Assembly (NCBI RefSeq): GCF_003711515.1
Contig: NW_021167092.1
Span: 1-64,000, forward strand
Direction: 5' to 3'
Length of the DNA stretch: 64,000 bases
From: Sodiomyces alkalinus F11
Taxonomy: Eukaryota; Ascomycota; Sordariomycetes; Glomerellales; Plectosphaerellaceae
The notes below the pieces were generated by a model. The model was not told the origin of the DNA, did not search any database, and worked only from the letters and a program-made list of their open reading frames with translations. Each line of letters opens with the position of its first letter. Within the stretch, counting starts at the first letter, position 1. Both the position numbers and the translations under genes were made by a program. This document shows, piece after piece, positions 35,601 to 46,569 of the stretch.

Positions 35601-36287
35601 GAGGTATTATGGGAGAGCTATCTCGCCGTTCAGTAATAGCTAGGCTATACGGTTATAAAGGAAGCTACTAATTAGGGTAATAAGCTATTAGGGGAAGCCT
35701 TTTCTTTCAAGTACTTTAAGGAGGCGAGAGTAAGGGATAGTATTAAAGGCGCCTTTAATATCTAGTTAGAGTATTAAAGCGGTGCCGTTATAGGCCTAGC
35801 TTATCTTTACGGTTTCCGCGACTCTCTATACTACTATTTCTATACTTTATCCGGTCTGGTTTCCTATTTATCCCTTTAGGAGGAGCCGATACTCCTTTAT
35901 TATAGCGGCGATACGGTTAGCTAGTATCCCCTTAAGGACCTTACCTATTATACTAAGAATTAATATCGGTCGCTAACCTTTTACTATCTTATACTCGGCC
36001 AGCGGCTAACCTTCCTTTTTAAGGATTATAACGGTAGCGTAGTGGTACCTTTTTAGGTAATAACCTACTTCGAGGTATACTATAAAGATAGTACTTAGTC
36101 TTTAGTATAAGGGGGTTCTATATACTTTTAGGAGCCCTGCCGGGAATCTATTAATCCTTAGTACCGTTTAGTACTTACTTTTCTTAAGGCGCCCCTATAC
36201 GTCCGCTATGGTAATATCGTTGCGGATATCCTATCCGGGGGGAAATTACACGCCTAAAGGCCTAAGGGCGGTAAGTAAGGGGGGGGG

Positions 36288-36302
36288 NNNNNNNNNNNNN
36301 NN
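36288..36302. other. Assembly gap (15 N) at a G-run
   Basis: Fifteen N bases follow a run of G at 36280-36287. A further G-run lies at 36332-36341. The gap sits inside LINE-B copy 2 ORF2. Its true length is unknown. Confidence 0.98.
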
Positions 36303-38602
36303 GCGCCTAAGAGTCTAGGGGCGGTAAAAAGGGGGGGGGGGAAGAGCTTCCAGCTAAGGACTTCGGCTTTCTTTATATATATAGTAGCTAGGTTATCGCT
36401 ATTATCCTAGTATAGTAGCGGTACCGATAAGGGGTGTAGCGGTACTCCCCTTTTAGTTTATACTTATTTCTATAGTTATTAGAGGAGCTTATTATTTTTC
36501 CCGGTTAAGTAAAGTAGTTACTATTAGTATACCCGCTTCGTTACCGCCACGGCCGTATCTCGGCACCTCTCTGCTTTCTAGAACTTATCCTATTGATTCC
36601 GGGACATCCTGGATATATATCTATAGTAGAGACGCCTCGCTTCCTAGGTAAGAGCGGTTAGCTCCGTGTTTTATTAAAGGGTGGATAAAGGTCCGGGGGT
36701 ATTAGCACGGCGCCGGGGTATTACCCTATCGGCGAAGTCTATAAGGTTATTAATTAGGGTATTAAGTGCTATATTAATCTCTTCGGCTATTATACAAGGG
36801 CCGGCCTAGTATAGCTACGCGGCGGCGAGTTAGGGAACCTATATACAGTCGAAATCCCTCTAGACCTACCTAGGCCGGTCCGGGGCCTATAGCGGTACCG
36901 TCGCGGTATTAATTACTATATACATATAGGCTATTTAAGAGTAATAGTATAATCCGATAATAGTCTTATTAGGGCCGTACTAGTTATAGCGGAGTCTTTA
37001 TATTACCTATATAAGGTTAATAATACTAGCGCGCCGGCCCGGGCAGTACTATATAGTAGTTCCGAGCGGGGTAACTAAGTCTAGATTCTAAGTAGTTATA
37101 AGGTTAAGGAGGGCGTTAACCTAAGGGTAATAGCGTGGTAGCTAGGATTAAAGGGGGTAGTATAGGTTAAAGTCCCCTATAAGGACGTATCGGCCCCGTA
37201 ACGGTATTATATTAAGTATATCCCGTAAATGCGTATTCTAGGGTATCCTAGCTAACTAATAGTTCTCGGAGTAGATTAAATAGATTATAAGGGCGTTATT
37301 ATTAGTCCTAAATATAACTGCGTAGGCGTTATAGTAAGCCTATTATATCCACTTATATAACGGGTGTCTTTTATATATATATAGGAGGGCGCGGGCCCCT
37401 CCCTAGACTAGTTAGTATACCCCTTAGGAGGGGTAGGCCGGGCATTTCGTAAAGGGGTTAAGGCCGGGTTCCTGGATTGTTATTATATTATACTCGGCGC
37501 GGTATCGGAGCGGGAGCTCCCTCCGCGCCTAATTTCTCCCTATATTCTACGAAAGGACGTAAATACTTATTAATTAAAAAGAGGGGGGTTTAAGATAATA
37601 TACCCGGTATAACCAGGGTCTAACTCTAGGGCTCCTACTATAGTACCTTACTAGCCCCATAAAGGACTATATAGACGGTTATTAGGCCTAGTATCCGGGA
37701 GCTCTCCTAACCTTTAATCCTTTTCGGGGGGCGTCCTTTACCCTTATAGAGGGGTTAGTCTTAGTCCTAGGAGATAATAATCGGGGGGAAAGTCTATAGC
37801 TACTATAGGTATACCGCTTTAATCTAGTAGGTAATATTAAAGTTCCTAGCTCGGTACTTATACGCTTCGCGGGTCTTTTTAGCCTCTTTCTTTAATAGCT
37901 AGTATAAATCGTTAAAGGTATTATAATCTCCAGTATAAACGGTATAATAGCGGGGGCGCCTAGGCTCTATAGTATTATAGCGTCCTAGGCCCTATAAGTA
38001 CACCGATTCGGGCTTAGCGTAGTAACGGTATACCCTCTTTACTATAAGGTAGCTATTAGCCTTATAGCCGAAGTATAGGTATTTATAGCACCTTAGGGGG
38101 CTAAGGTTAGGATCGTATAGCTTATAGATATAGCTACCCCCCTTAAAGAGGAGGGTATTCCGGATAAGGCTTATTACCCCTTCCGGGGAAGCCGATTCGA
38201 TAAGGAGAAACGCTACCTTACCAGTACCGTGGCGGGGTACTTATTATCTTACTCGGAGGATTTTAGCCTCGGGATTCGTATTTTATAGGGATACTAGTAG
38301 GTCTTCTTCGGATAGGGCGTTAAGGACCTCCTGAGGGATAGCCTTAGGAAGCGTAGGGTAAGTACGTATAGCTAAGGCGGCTCTTTTACTAAAAGCCTTC
38401 TTAACCTATTACTCCTTATAAGTAATCTACTATTATACCCCTTTAGTAAAGGTAAGGTAGATAGATATCTCCGCTTAATAGCTCCTATACTATTACGATA
38501 TCGTGTCGGGTAGTTATAGCGCCTATAGCTTAGATAATTTCCTTTACGGTCCTGGCTCTAAGGGGCTAGTCTTCGGGGAGAGTTCTTTAGCGGACAATTA
38601 GT

Positions 38603-39023
38603 GATAGATAGTAGTCGGGATATATAATTTACGATCGATTCAGCCTATATAGGGAAGTGGGTATTTTTGACGTAAGCAGAAAGAAGCCTTAGACGAATTT
38701 GTTAAAACAATACGGTACTTCACGGGGTTGTCTAACTATAAGGGAAAAGGAGGGGAAATAACTATAGATATATCGGAACGAGGTATTCTACTCGTCTGAC
38801 ATAATATGGTTTGTCATACCTCGATAAGGTGGCTGTGGGTATCTGATATGTTCTGACACCACTAATAACCTGCGCACGCTTTCTGACGAAGACCCCATCC
38901 CACGGATATGGGTTTGAGATTGCTTCACACTTCGTGTATTGGTAAGACTTCAGCCCCTCTATCTCTGTTCTCACTTACTGACCAAGAGCCACCCATAGTG
39001 CATCACCAAATCATTTGTCAAGC
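38603..39023 (+). promoter_or_regulatory. Upstream region of the PTPA gene
   Basis: CA and TG return to normal frequency from about 38640, so this is single-copy DNA not hit by RIP. No clear TATA box is seen. An inverted repeat at 38779-38823 (CGAGGTAT ... ATACCTCG, with an inner TGACA ... TGTCA pair) could form a stem-loop about 200 bases before the start codon. The promoter is presumed here by position only. Short minus-strand open stretches in this region have no recognisable match and are left out. Confidence 0.4.
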
Positions 39024-40319
39024 ATGTCATCATCGATTGTTTATACCCATCCTCTTGTCGAGCCCGCGCCAGATACCGCCACCTCGCTAGTACCCATGGC
39101 CCAAATACCCAAACTTGCACCGCATCGACGTCGCTCAGCTCAAACAAGCCCGTTTCCTCGCCCAGAGACACCTGCCCTTCCAACACCTCCCGTGCCGTCG
39201 CCCTTGATGTTCATGAAACCCTCTCGGAGAATAATCTCTCCCCAGGACCATGAGCTCTTCCTCGACTCCTCAGCTTACAGGATGGTTGTTGCGTTTGTCT
39301 TCAGCCTATCGGATTCTGTCCGCGATACCCCATGTTCGGCGGTCAATAACAGTAATTCGAGCGGCAATGTCCGGAACATCATCGAGATCCTCGACCGTGT
39401 CGAGGAGCTGCTAAAACGGTCACCCCCCGTTGAACAGGGCGGATCCCGTTTTGGCAACAAAGCCTATCGGGGCTTTGTCGATTTAGTTGAAACCGAGGCT
39501 TCCGAGTGGCACGCCAAGCTTGGAATCGACGATAGCGCCGCCAGAGACGAGTTATCGGCGTACTTCATCCAGTCATTCGGAAGTAGGGAACGTATTGACT
39601 ATGGATCCGGCCATGAACTCAATTTCATCATATGGCTACTGTGCTTATATCAGCTGCGCACTGTTGCACCCCCGGACTTCGCCGCACTTGTGCTTTCAGT
39701 TTTCAAACGATATCTGGAACTGATGCGCAAGATCCAGCTAAGCTACTATCTCGAACCCGCTGGCTCACATGGCGTCTGGGGTCTCGATGATTACCAATTT
39801 CTGCCGTTCCTATTTGGCGCCTCGCAGCTTCTTCATCACCCTTACATTACTCCTCTTGCAATCCACCAAGAACTGACCATAGAAGAGTTTGCCCCAGACT
39901 ATCTATATCTTAATCAAGTGGCCTTCGTCAATAGCACGAAGACAGTGAAAGGACTACGATGGCACAGCCCTTTGCTCGATGATATCTCCAGTGCCAAATC
40001 TTGGTATAAGATCGAAGGTGGTATGCGCCGGATGTTCGTGGCAGAGGTACTGGGAAAGCTCTCTGTCATGCAGCATTTCCTTTTCGGGTCCCTCGTGCCT
40101 GCCGCAGATGGGATGACCGAAGGTCCAGTTGCGAGTTATTTGGCCCAGGGCGCAGTGTCTGGCGAACCTTCGGCGGCGGATCTAGGGACAAGGCAGCAGC
40201 ACCATCATGTGGGGTGGGGAGACTGCTGCGGTATCAAGGTGCCTAGCAGTGTTGCTGCAGTTCAGGAGCTCCGGAAGAAAGAGGGCAGTGCGGCGTTGCG
40301 TAGGATCCCATTCGATTAA
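39024..40319 (+). CDS. rrd2: Serine/threonine-protein phosphatase 2A activator (PTPA family, Rrd2 type)
   Basis: PTPA proteins bind the PP2A catalytic subunit and use ATP/Mg to bring it to its active, Ser/Thr-specific state; a peptidyl-prolyl isomerase activity has been proposed. They act in cytoplasm and nucleus. The 431-residue product has a Pro/Ser-rich N-terminal extension (about 1-65) and then the PTPA core (about 70-360). Signature blocks: RIDYGSGHELNF (190-201), YLEPAGSHGVWGLDDY (242-257), LRWHSPLLDDIS (311-322) and MQHFLFGSLVP (349-359). The C-terminal WGDCCGIKVPSS and final IPFD match yeast Rrd2 rather than Rrd1. ATG 39024 is chosen over the upstream TTG. There are no introns, stops or frameshifts. 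CA/TG use is normal, unlike everything around it. It could be a native single-copy gene or a retrocopy. Confidence 0.93.
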   Translation: MSSSIVYTHPLVEPAPDTATSLVPMAQIPKLAPHRRRSAQTSPFPRPETPALPTPPVPSPLMFMKPSRRIISPQDHELFLDSSAYRMVVAFVFSLSDSVRDTPCSAVNNSNSSGNVRNIIEILDRVEELLKRSPPVEQGGSRFGNKAYRGFVDLVETEASEWHAKLGIDDSAARDELSAYFIQSFGSRERIDYGSGHELNFIIWLLCLYQLRTVAPPDFAALVLSVFKRYLELMRKIQLSYYLEPAGSHGVWGLDDYQFLPFLFGASQLLHHPYITPLAIHQELTIEEFAPDYLYLNQVAFVNSTKTVKGLRWHSPLLDDISSAKSWYKIEGGMRRMFVAEVLGKLSVMQHFLFGSLVPAADGMTEGPVASYLAQGAVSGEPSAADLGTRQQHHHVGWGDCCGIKVPSSVAAVQELRKKEGSAALRRIPFD

Positions 40320-40530
40320 GGGCCGAAATACAGGGATACTTGCGTATTTCAGGATATTAAAATTACTCAATTAAAATAAATAAATGAAGGGAAGGATTAG
40401 GGCGCCCGGAGCTTTTAACATTAAGCCCGTAAAAGTAGAGTTATGATAATATATATTCCTTTACTTACAAACTCTATAATAAAGCAATGCCTTATCGAGT
40501 CTAGCGATATATAGTTATATTAGTTAATTA
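40320..40530 (+). promoter_or_regulatory. 3' flank of the PTPA gene with a likely poly(A) signal
   Basis: Six bases after the stop codon is a small inverted repeat (GAAATAC at 40325-40331 and GTATTTC at 40344-40350). An AATAAATAAAT run follows at 40375-40385, a plausible polyadenylation signal about 56 bases after the stop. CA/TG content falls gradually to the right, and LINE-B homology begins near 40530. No poly(A) tract and no obvious target duplication is seen. Confidence 0.5.
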
Positions 40531-40832
40531 AGACATTATAACGCGTCTTATAAATCGCCGAAGACATAGTATATAATACGAGTAAAATCAACTGAACTAC
40601 TAGGATAATATTTATAACTACCGCCTCCTACCCGGGATACTATTATAAAGGCACTATAATGCCGGCACTATAGTAGAACCAGAAAACGCGATAGATAGTA
40701 TTATCCCGACTTTAACCTCGTAATATTCTCGGCGGTATTACTTTTCGCAGAATAAGTGCTCCTATCTAAGGGGCAGGGTACTACGCGGAACTAATACAGG
40801 ACTAAAAGGAGACTATCTAAGTATACACTAAC
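40530..40832 (+). mobile_element. LINE-B 5' fragment, plus strand
   Basis: About 300 bases align with the 5' part of LINE-B copy 1 (roughly 4935-5215), including the AGTAAAATC...ACTACTAGGAT...GGGATACTAT series and the following G/C-rich blocks. It stops abruptly near 40832. Its orientation is opposite to copies 2 and 3, so it is not a simple continuation of either. Confidence 0.65.
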
Positions 40833-41382
40833 ACTAGCCCGCTTTTTCTTCCGACCACTTTTAGCAGCCTTTGTTTTTATAGTAGTACTACTACTCGGGC
40901 CTTTTTTAGTACTTTTACGGTCTTTTTCGGGGGATAGGCTTCTATAGTATATAGTAGTATATAGCCTTAGAAGTTTCGGTACTTTTTAATTATATATATT
41001 ATATAGTAAGTCCTATAGTATCTAATTAAGAGCGATCTGTGTGGATTTTTGTCGTATAGACCTCCCTCGGGGTGGAATAACAGAACGGCCGAATAAGCAG
41101 TTAGGCATAGATAGTGGATATCCGTAGGATTTCGGGCATTAATTTTGCCTTCTACAACGTTAGGTCTTACAACGGTTTACAGCTTTAATACAATCAATTT
41201 ACAACCTCTTAATCTAGTAGTTCTTATCGTACATTTACTCTATTACGGTTACGCTATATTCGATAATTTCCTGTATATTTCACGGTTAGACAATATTATT
41301 ATATACTATACCCTCTTACTACCCGTAATAGGATAAAGAAAATAGAAGAAAATATAGAAGAAAATATAATGTATAATATAGA
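40833..41382. other. Unassigned AT-rich segment left of LINE-B copy 3
   Basis: No gene is recognised. On the minus strand, about 40 codons at 40840-40960 are open and very Lys/Ser/Thr-rich. Positions 41030-41290 keep CA and TG dinucleotides and may be a less mutated repeat fragment; the short plus open stretch at 41145-41336 has no recognisable similarity. From 41290 the sequence is AT-rich and shares a TAATAGGATA block with 49745 and 49998. It ends in the target duplication of LINE-B copy 3 (41383-41399). Confidence 0.5.
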
Positions 41383-41394
41383 ATACTAATAAAA

Positions 41395-41430
<36 letters not shown>

Positions 41431-43573
41431 GTTGTTATTATTATATTAATATTAATATTGTTATTCTTATTCTTATTCTTATTCTTACTCCGCTATCCTA
41501 TCTAATCTATAGGAGCCTAATATAGACTATACGGTCCTTTTTAAGGCTATAAAGGGGAAAACCCGAGATCCCGGGGAAAACGTCTATACTTATCCTTAGT
41601 ACTAATACCGTTACGGGCTCGATATAGCCCCGGTTTATCCCCCTTAATATATCTGTATTATACCTTTAGGCTAATAGCTAATAGGAAGGGTAGTAGGCTA
41701 TCGTTCGGGTTAGCCTAGGCCGGTTATTAGGAAGGGAGCAGGGGGCTAAAAGGATACCGCGGTGTCTCCGCCGTATAGCGGCCACGGTATACTATCTCCG
41801 GCCTCCCTATATTCCCGGGGACTATTCCTATTATCCCTTCTATTTAATTAATAGAGAGAAAAGGTAAGGTAAGCGTTCCTGCCTTTTTTAGGGGGTACGT
41901 GCCTGCTATATCCGGTAATAGGCAGGAAGGGCAGGGCTCCGCCTATACCTCTAAGAATAGTAGATAGTTAATAGAAGATAAGGTCCTTTTCCTTTCCCTC
42001 TTTTCCTTCCTATAACGCTATAAAGCTAATTATAGGTTTTCCTTAATATATTCCTATTTACGGTCTTATAGGCTTACCGTCACGGTATTATACTAACTAA
42101 TAATATCTTCTAGTCCTTTATTCTTTATTTTCCTATATAATTCTAGTACGTGGTTTATAGTCTATAGGTAGCGTTATAGTAGCGCGGGGTTAACTAGGTA
42201 GTATAATAGTAATACGTAATAATATATATAATAATAACTATAATTAGTACCGTAATACAAGTGTCTCTATATTATAGTAGCACCTTAGTAGTAGTATACT
42301 AATAGCTATAGATACCTTCCGCTAATAATAATTATCGCTATAAATAAGGTATTATTCGTGTTATAACGTATATATATTCTAGTAATACCGAGTTAGTACT
42401 ATAGCGGCTAATATATAGTAGTTACTTATATTATAGTAAGCGCCTAGGATCCTATCTAGATAATATAAAGGCTTATACTAATACTATAAGCACCGGTTCT
42501 ACGTGTTTCGAATACACTAATAACTAATATCTATATAAGGATAAAAGTCGTCCCTATACTATAAAGGCACCGCTAATATATAAGGGTAGTTAAGTCTAAC
42601 TAGTCGATAAGTCCCCCCCGCTACTAAGAAGTAGTAGTACCGTTTTATAGACGTTTAGACTACCTACCTATCAGTAAAGACTACTAGTAATAATAGTATT
42701 ATTACGGTAAGTAGTCTACTTTCGATATCGTAGTAGCGCCTTACTAATAGTCCGTAGGCTAAAGAGTATTTATAGACCGCGGCTTTATTCTTTAGATAGG
42801 CCGTTACTCGGGCGCTACCTTTTAGCTATAGCCGTAGCGGTACCTTATTAGTAGAGGCAATAGTATAGGATCTACTCCGCCGGACTCGCCGCCTAAAGGG
42901 TATAATAAGCGGCCTAATAGCTTATTATATACGTGGTCCTTTTTTAATTCCGTTACGGCACCCTTATAGTAGTAGTATAGCTAATTAGTTCTAAGGCCTT
43001 AAGTATATTAAGAGTAGTATTAGCGCCTCCGAGGGGGGTAATACTAAGACTAGCGAGGAGTAAAAAAGGGGTATCCCGGTAACACTTCGATACCGCCGGG
43101 GTCCCGGCTTATAGGGCCTTTATTTAATACTAAACCGGAGTATTATATCGCCTCTTCTCTGCTACGGTACCGCTATATTCTTATAGGCTTCTATAACTTT
43201 AAGGGTAAGGCGGAGGTCGTTAAGTCTTTTCCGTTATAGAAACTACTTAGCTATCGCCCCGGCTTCTATAATATAATCTAGTATATTATATAGATCTCCT
43301 CTAATCGTAAATAATCTCCTTACGGCACCGAAAAGGTCCTTATACTCTTGCTCGGTTATATCCTAAAACTAGAGTATTATATACTCCGCTATCTCTGTCC
43401 CTCTATCGCCGTAAGGGTATCGCGTTAATAGAAATCCCGGCACCCTCGCTTTAGCAAGGAAAGCTTATAGGCCTAGTTTTTCTAATTTAATCTAGGTAAA
43501 TACGGAGCTTTATAGCTTAATAAGTTCTTTATATTTCCGGAGGAAGCGTTATATTAGGGGGCGGCTTAGTACC

Positions 43574-43989
43574 TTTTTTTCTTTTTTTCATTTATTCATT
43601 ACGCGCATACAGCCCTAAAGCTATAGCGCGGCGCCTCTCGCCCTAAGGGCTAAAGGCTAATAGGAGCTAGGTACAGTAAAATAGAGCGTACTAAACAAAG
43701 GAAATCCTCCTTCACAATCTGCCTAATAAAACCTAATAGATAAAAACCTAATAGATAAAAAACCAAAGCAAAATACCTAGACCGCAGGAGTCGTGGTTTG
43801 CGCCCTATACCACTCTGCCGAGGCTATTCTAGTAGCTAAAATATAGGCCTGTAAGGCCTGTATTCCTTTGTTAGTACTAAATAATAGCGGTAGAGATAGC
43901 GGTAGGCCTGCTAGGGCTTCCCGCAGGGCTTTTCGTTCTTCTTTATAAAAAGGGCAGGAAAGAATAAGGTGTGCTATGTCTTGTATAGT
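43574..43989 (-). mobile_element. LINE-A 3'-end fragment, 5'-truncated, nested in LINE-B copy 3
   Basis: It matches the last ~400 bases of LINE-A copy 2 on the minus strand, covering the end of ORF2 (ERKALREAL..., ASAEWYRAQT) and the 3' UTR. It has a T-rich stretch (poly(A) on the minus strand) at 43574-43589. An 8-bp duplication TTAGTACC flanks it (43566-43573 and 43990-43997), and LINE-B copy 4 shows the empty site near 56090. TGG and CAG codons are still present, so it is far less RIP-mutated than other LINE-A DNA here. Confidence 0.9.
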
Positions 43990-46080
43990 TTAGTACCGTT
44001 ATAGCGTACGTATAAGGCCGCCTTACCTCCGTCTAAGATCTGCTCTATACCTTTATAAAGGCTTTCCTCGGGGGCGGGGTTCCGGCTTAGGTTATTAGGG
44101 CGGTAAGCTAGGCTATCTATATAAGGGTAGTATAGGTCCTATAATACCGATTCGGTATCGCTAAGGCTTTTACCGCGGCGTATACTCCGGCTAATATCTT
44201 ATCTTCGGACCTATTTTCCTATATCCGGAGGACCTTCTAAGTACTAAGGCTTAAGAGGTATAGGTTAAGGGGGGGAATAAAGGTCTTTTTTTAAGGACCC
44301 TAACTGGTATAGCTTTATAGGCTCCGGCTATTAGTCGAAGGTATTGGTTTTATACCACTATAAGTACCGCTATAGGGCCGTGCTAGGGGCCGGCCCTTAT
44401 CTTATAAATAGCTAAGGCGTAGTAGGCTATTATTAGTCTTATTACTATAAGGTATAGTCTTCTTACCTCTATAAAGCTATACTCCTATACTACCGTACTA
44501 ATCCTGAAAAGGGCGTAGGTTTAGGTAGTAAGGCGGCTTTTTACCTTTTTAGCGTGTTATCGAAAGTTAAGTCTCCTATTAAGCTAAACGCCTAGGAGCC
44601 TTATCGCCTCCGTTACCGACACCGAAATAGCGCTAACGGGGAGCGGGGTAAATAAGAGTTAGCGAGACTTTATAAAAGAGATATAAATATACTTAGCTAG
44701 TTTAAATTATAATCCGCTCGCTATCTTCTAATCAAGGTAAGTACGATATATAGCGGCGAGGCGGTACTATATCTATACCTTTATTCTATTAGAGGCTATA
44801 ATATTCGTGTTATTAATAAGACCTATTACTATTATTTTAGAGATCCTCTTTAGTTCCTTATAAAGGGTAAAGATATAAAAGATAAAGAGGATAGGGGAGA
44901 TTAGGGAGCCTTATAGTATTACCCCGGGGAGGTACCGCACTAGGGCTATTTCGCCGTTAAGTAATAGTTAGGCTATATAGCCTTAAAGGAAGCTACTAAC
45001 TAAGGTAATAAGCTATTAGGGGAAACCTTTGCTTTTAAGTACCTTAAAGAGGCGGGAGTAGGGGATAGTATCGAAAACGCCTTTTATATTTAGATAGAGT
45101 ATTAAAGTAGTGCCGTTATAGGCTTAGCTCGCCCTTACGGCCTCTATAACTCTTTATACTACTATCTTTATACTTTTCCGGGCTTAGTTTCTTATTTATC
45201 TCTCTAGGAGGAGCTAATACTCCTCTATTATAGTACCGGTATAGTCAGCTAGGATTCTTTTAAGGACCTTATCTACTATATAAAGGAGTAATATTAATTA
45301 TTATTCCTTCGCTATCCCTTAATCCGCTAGCGGCCGACCTTCCTTCTAAAGGATTACCACGGTAACGTAATAGTATCTCTTCAAATAGTATCCTACTTTA
45401 ATATATACTATAGAAATAACACTTAGTCTTTCGTATAAAGGGGGTCTATATATTTTAAGGAGCCTTACTACGAGCCTATCGGGTCCTAGTACCGCTTAGA
45501 GATTAATCTTTTTAAGGCGCCCCTATATATCTGTTACGGTAACGTTATAGCGGATATCCTACCTAGGGGGACACTCTATACCTAAAGGCCGAAGGGTAGT
45601 AGGGTAAGGGGGCGGAAGAACTTCCGGCTAAGGATTTCGGCTTTCTCCGTGTATATAATAGCTAAGTTATCGCTATTATTACGGTATAATAGCGGTACTA
45701 ATAAGGGGTCTAGCAGTACTTTACTCTTAGTTTATACCTATTTTTATAATCGCTAGAGAAGGTTATTATTCTTCCCGGTTAAGTAAAGCAGGTACTGTTA
45801 GTATAGTCGCTTTGCTACCGCTACGGCCTTATTATAGCACCTCTCCGCTTCCTAGAACTTAGCCTATTTGTTCCGGGACTTCCTAGTAGTATATCTACGG
45901 TAAAGGCGCCTTACTTCCTAGGTAAGAGCTTTTAGCTCCGCGTTCTACTAAGGCGTAAGTAGGAGTCCGGGGGTATTAATATAACGTCGCGGTATTACCC
46001 TATCTACTAACGCCGTAAAGTCTTTAATTAGAGTATTAAGTGCTTTATTTATATCTTCGGCTATTATAAGAGGGCCCGGG

Positions 46081-46569
46081 GGGGGGGGGGTAGCGTAGGT
46101 GGTAGATACGCCTGGTGGCCGTGTAAGGCCGTGGGTTCGAATCCCACTCCCCTTAATCGTGCGCGATTTTTCTTTAAAAAGTTCGCGCACGACTTACCCG
46201 GAGCTCCTACACGTCACAGGGGTCCCCGCACGTCGGGGAGATATTTATCAGCTTACGCGCTGATAAGTGGAACCATACTGCCCCCGGTACGTACCCTCCT
46301 TAGGGGGGGGGTATATACCTACCACGCGTAATTAAGCGCACCCATACACACACACACTACTACGATTAAGCCCTAGGGCCTAGGGAACTCCGGGGAGCGC
46401 GCACCACCACTTAAGGATACGTCCCGGACTAATAATTCTGCTTCGTATATTTTTTACTTTTATATATAAGTTATATAAATAACTAGATACTCGTTATAGG
46501 CTTAGTCTCCTTAATAGACTTATGCTATAGCTTTAGAGTTATATATATATATTGAATTAAAAAAAAAAA
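46081..46569 (+). mobile_element. SINE copy B, tRNA-derived head, nested in LINE-B copy 3
   Basis: The head has an A box TAGCGTAGGTGG (46091-46102) and a perfect B box GGTTCGAATCC (46134-46144). The body matches SINE copy A along its length, with GGGGTCCCCG..., TTATCAGCTTACGCG, TAATTAAGCGCACC and AACTAGATACTCGTTATAGG blocks. The tail has GCTATAGCTTTAG (46523-46535) and an A run (46559-46569). Flanks carry a near-duplication (AGGGCCCGGG at 46071-46080 and GGGGGCCGGG at 46570-46579). LINE-B copy 2 supplies the empty site near 36790. It keeps more CA/TG than the host LINE, including a CA repeat near 46344. Confidence 0.88.

Larger units (their letters stand above)
32468..38602 (-). mobile_element. 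LINE-B copy 2, 5'-truncated, minus strand
   Basis: On the minus strand it is colinear with copy 1 from about element position 5510 to the 3' end. Order from right to left: the end of ORF1 (zinc-knuckle region near 38000-38110), ORF2 (about 37400 down to 34230), and the 3' UTR down to 32640. The RT catalytic box appears as FIDN (around 35481-35492). A 15-N assembly gap lies at 36288-36302. Homology stops at about 38602, where single-copy DNA starts. I could not find a matching target duplication for the tail at 32467. Confidence 0.8.

Noticed and set aside
32467..38603. LINE-B copy 2 as a simple insertion into the Copia-1 3' end
   Set aside because: No target duplication is found and the expected rest of Copia-1 is not seen at 38603; truncation or rearrangement cannot be excluded.
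39275..39460. Minus-strand and other-frame open stretches inside the PTPA gene (also 39487-39723 plus and 40182-40370 minus)
   Set aside because: They overlap a conserved protein in another frame and show no recognisable domain.
46091..46150. A tRNA gene on the plus strand
   Set aside because: It is the head of SINE copy B. The anticodon stem does not pair well and the sequence is nested in LINE-B.
45948..46190. Minus-strand open frame of 80 codons
   Set aside because: It crosses the junction of LINE-B and the SINE, antisense to the SINE head; no coherent protein.
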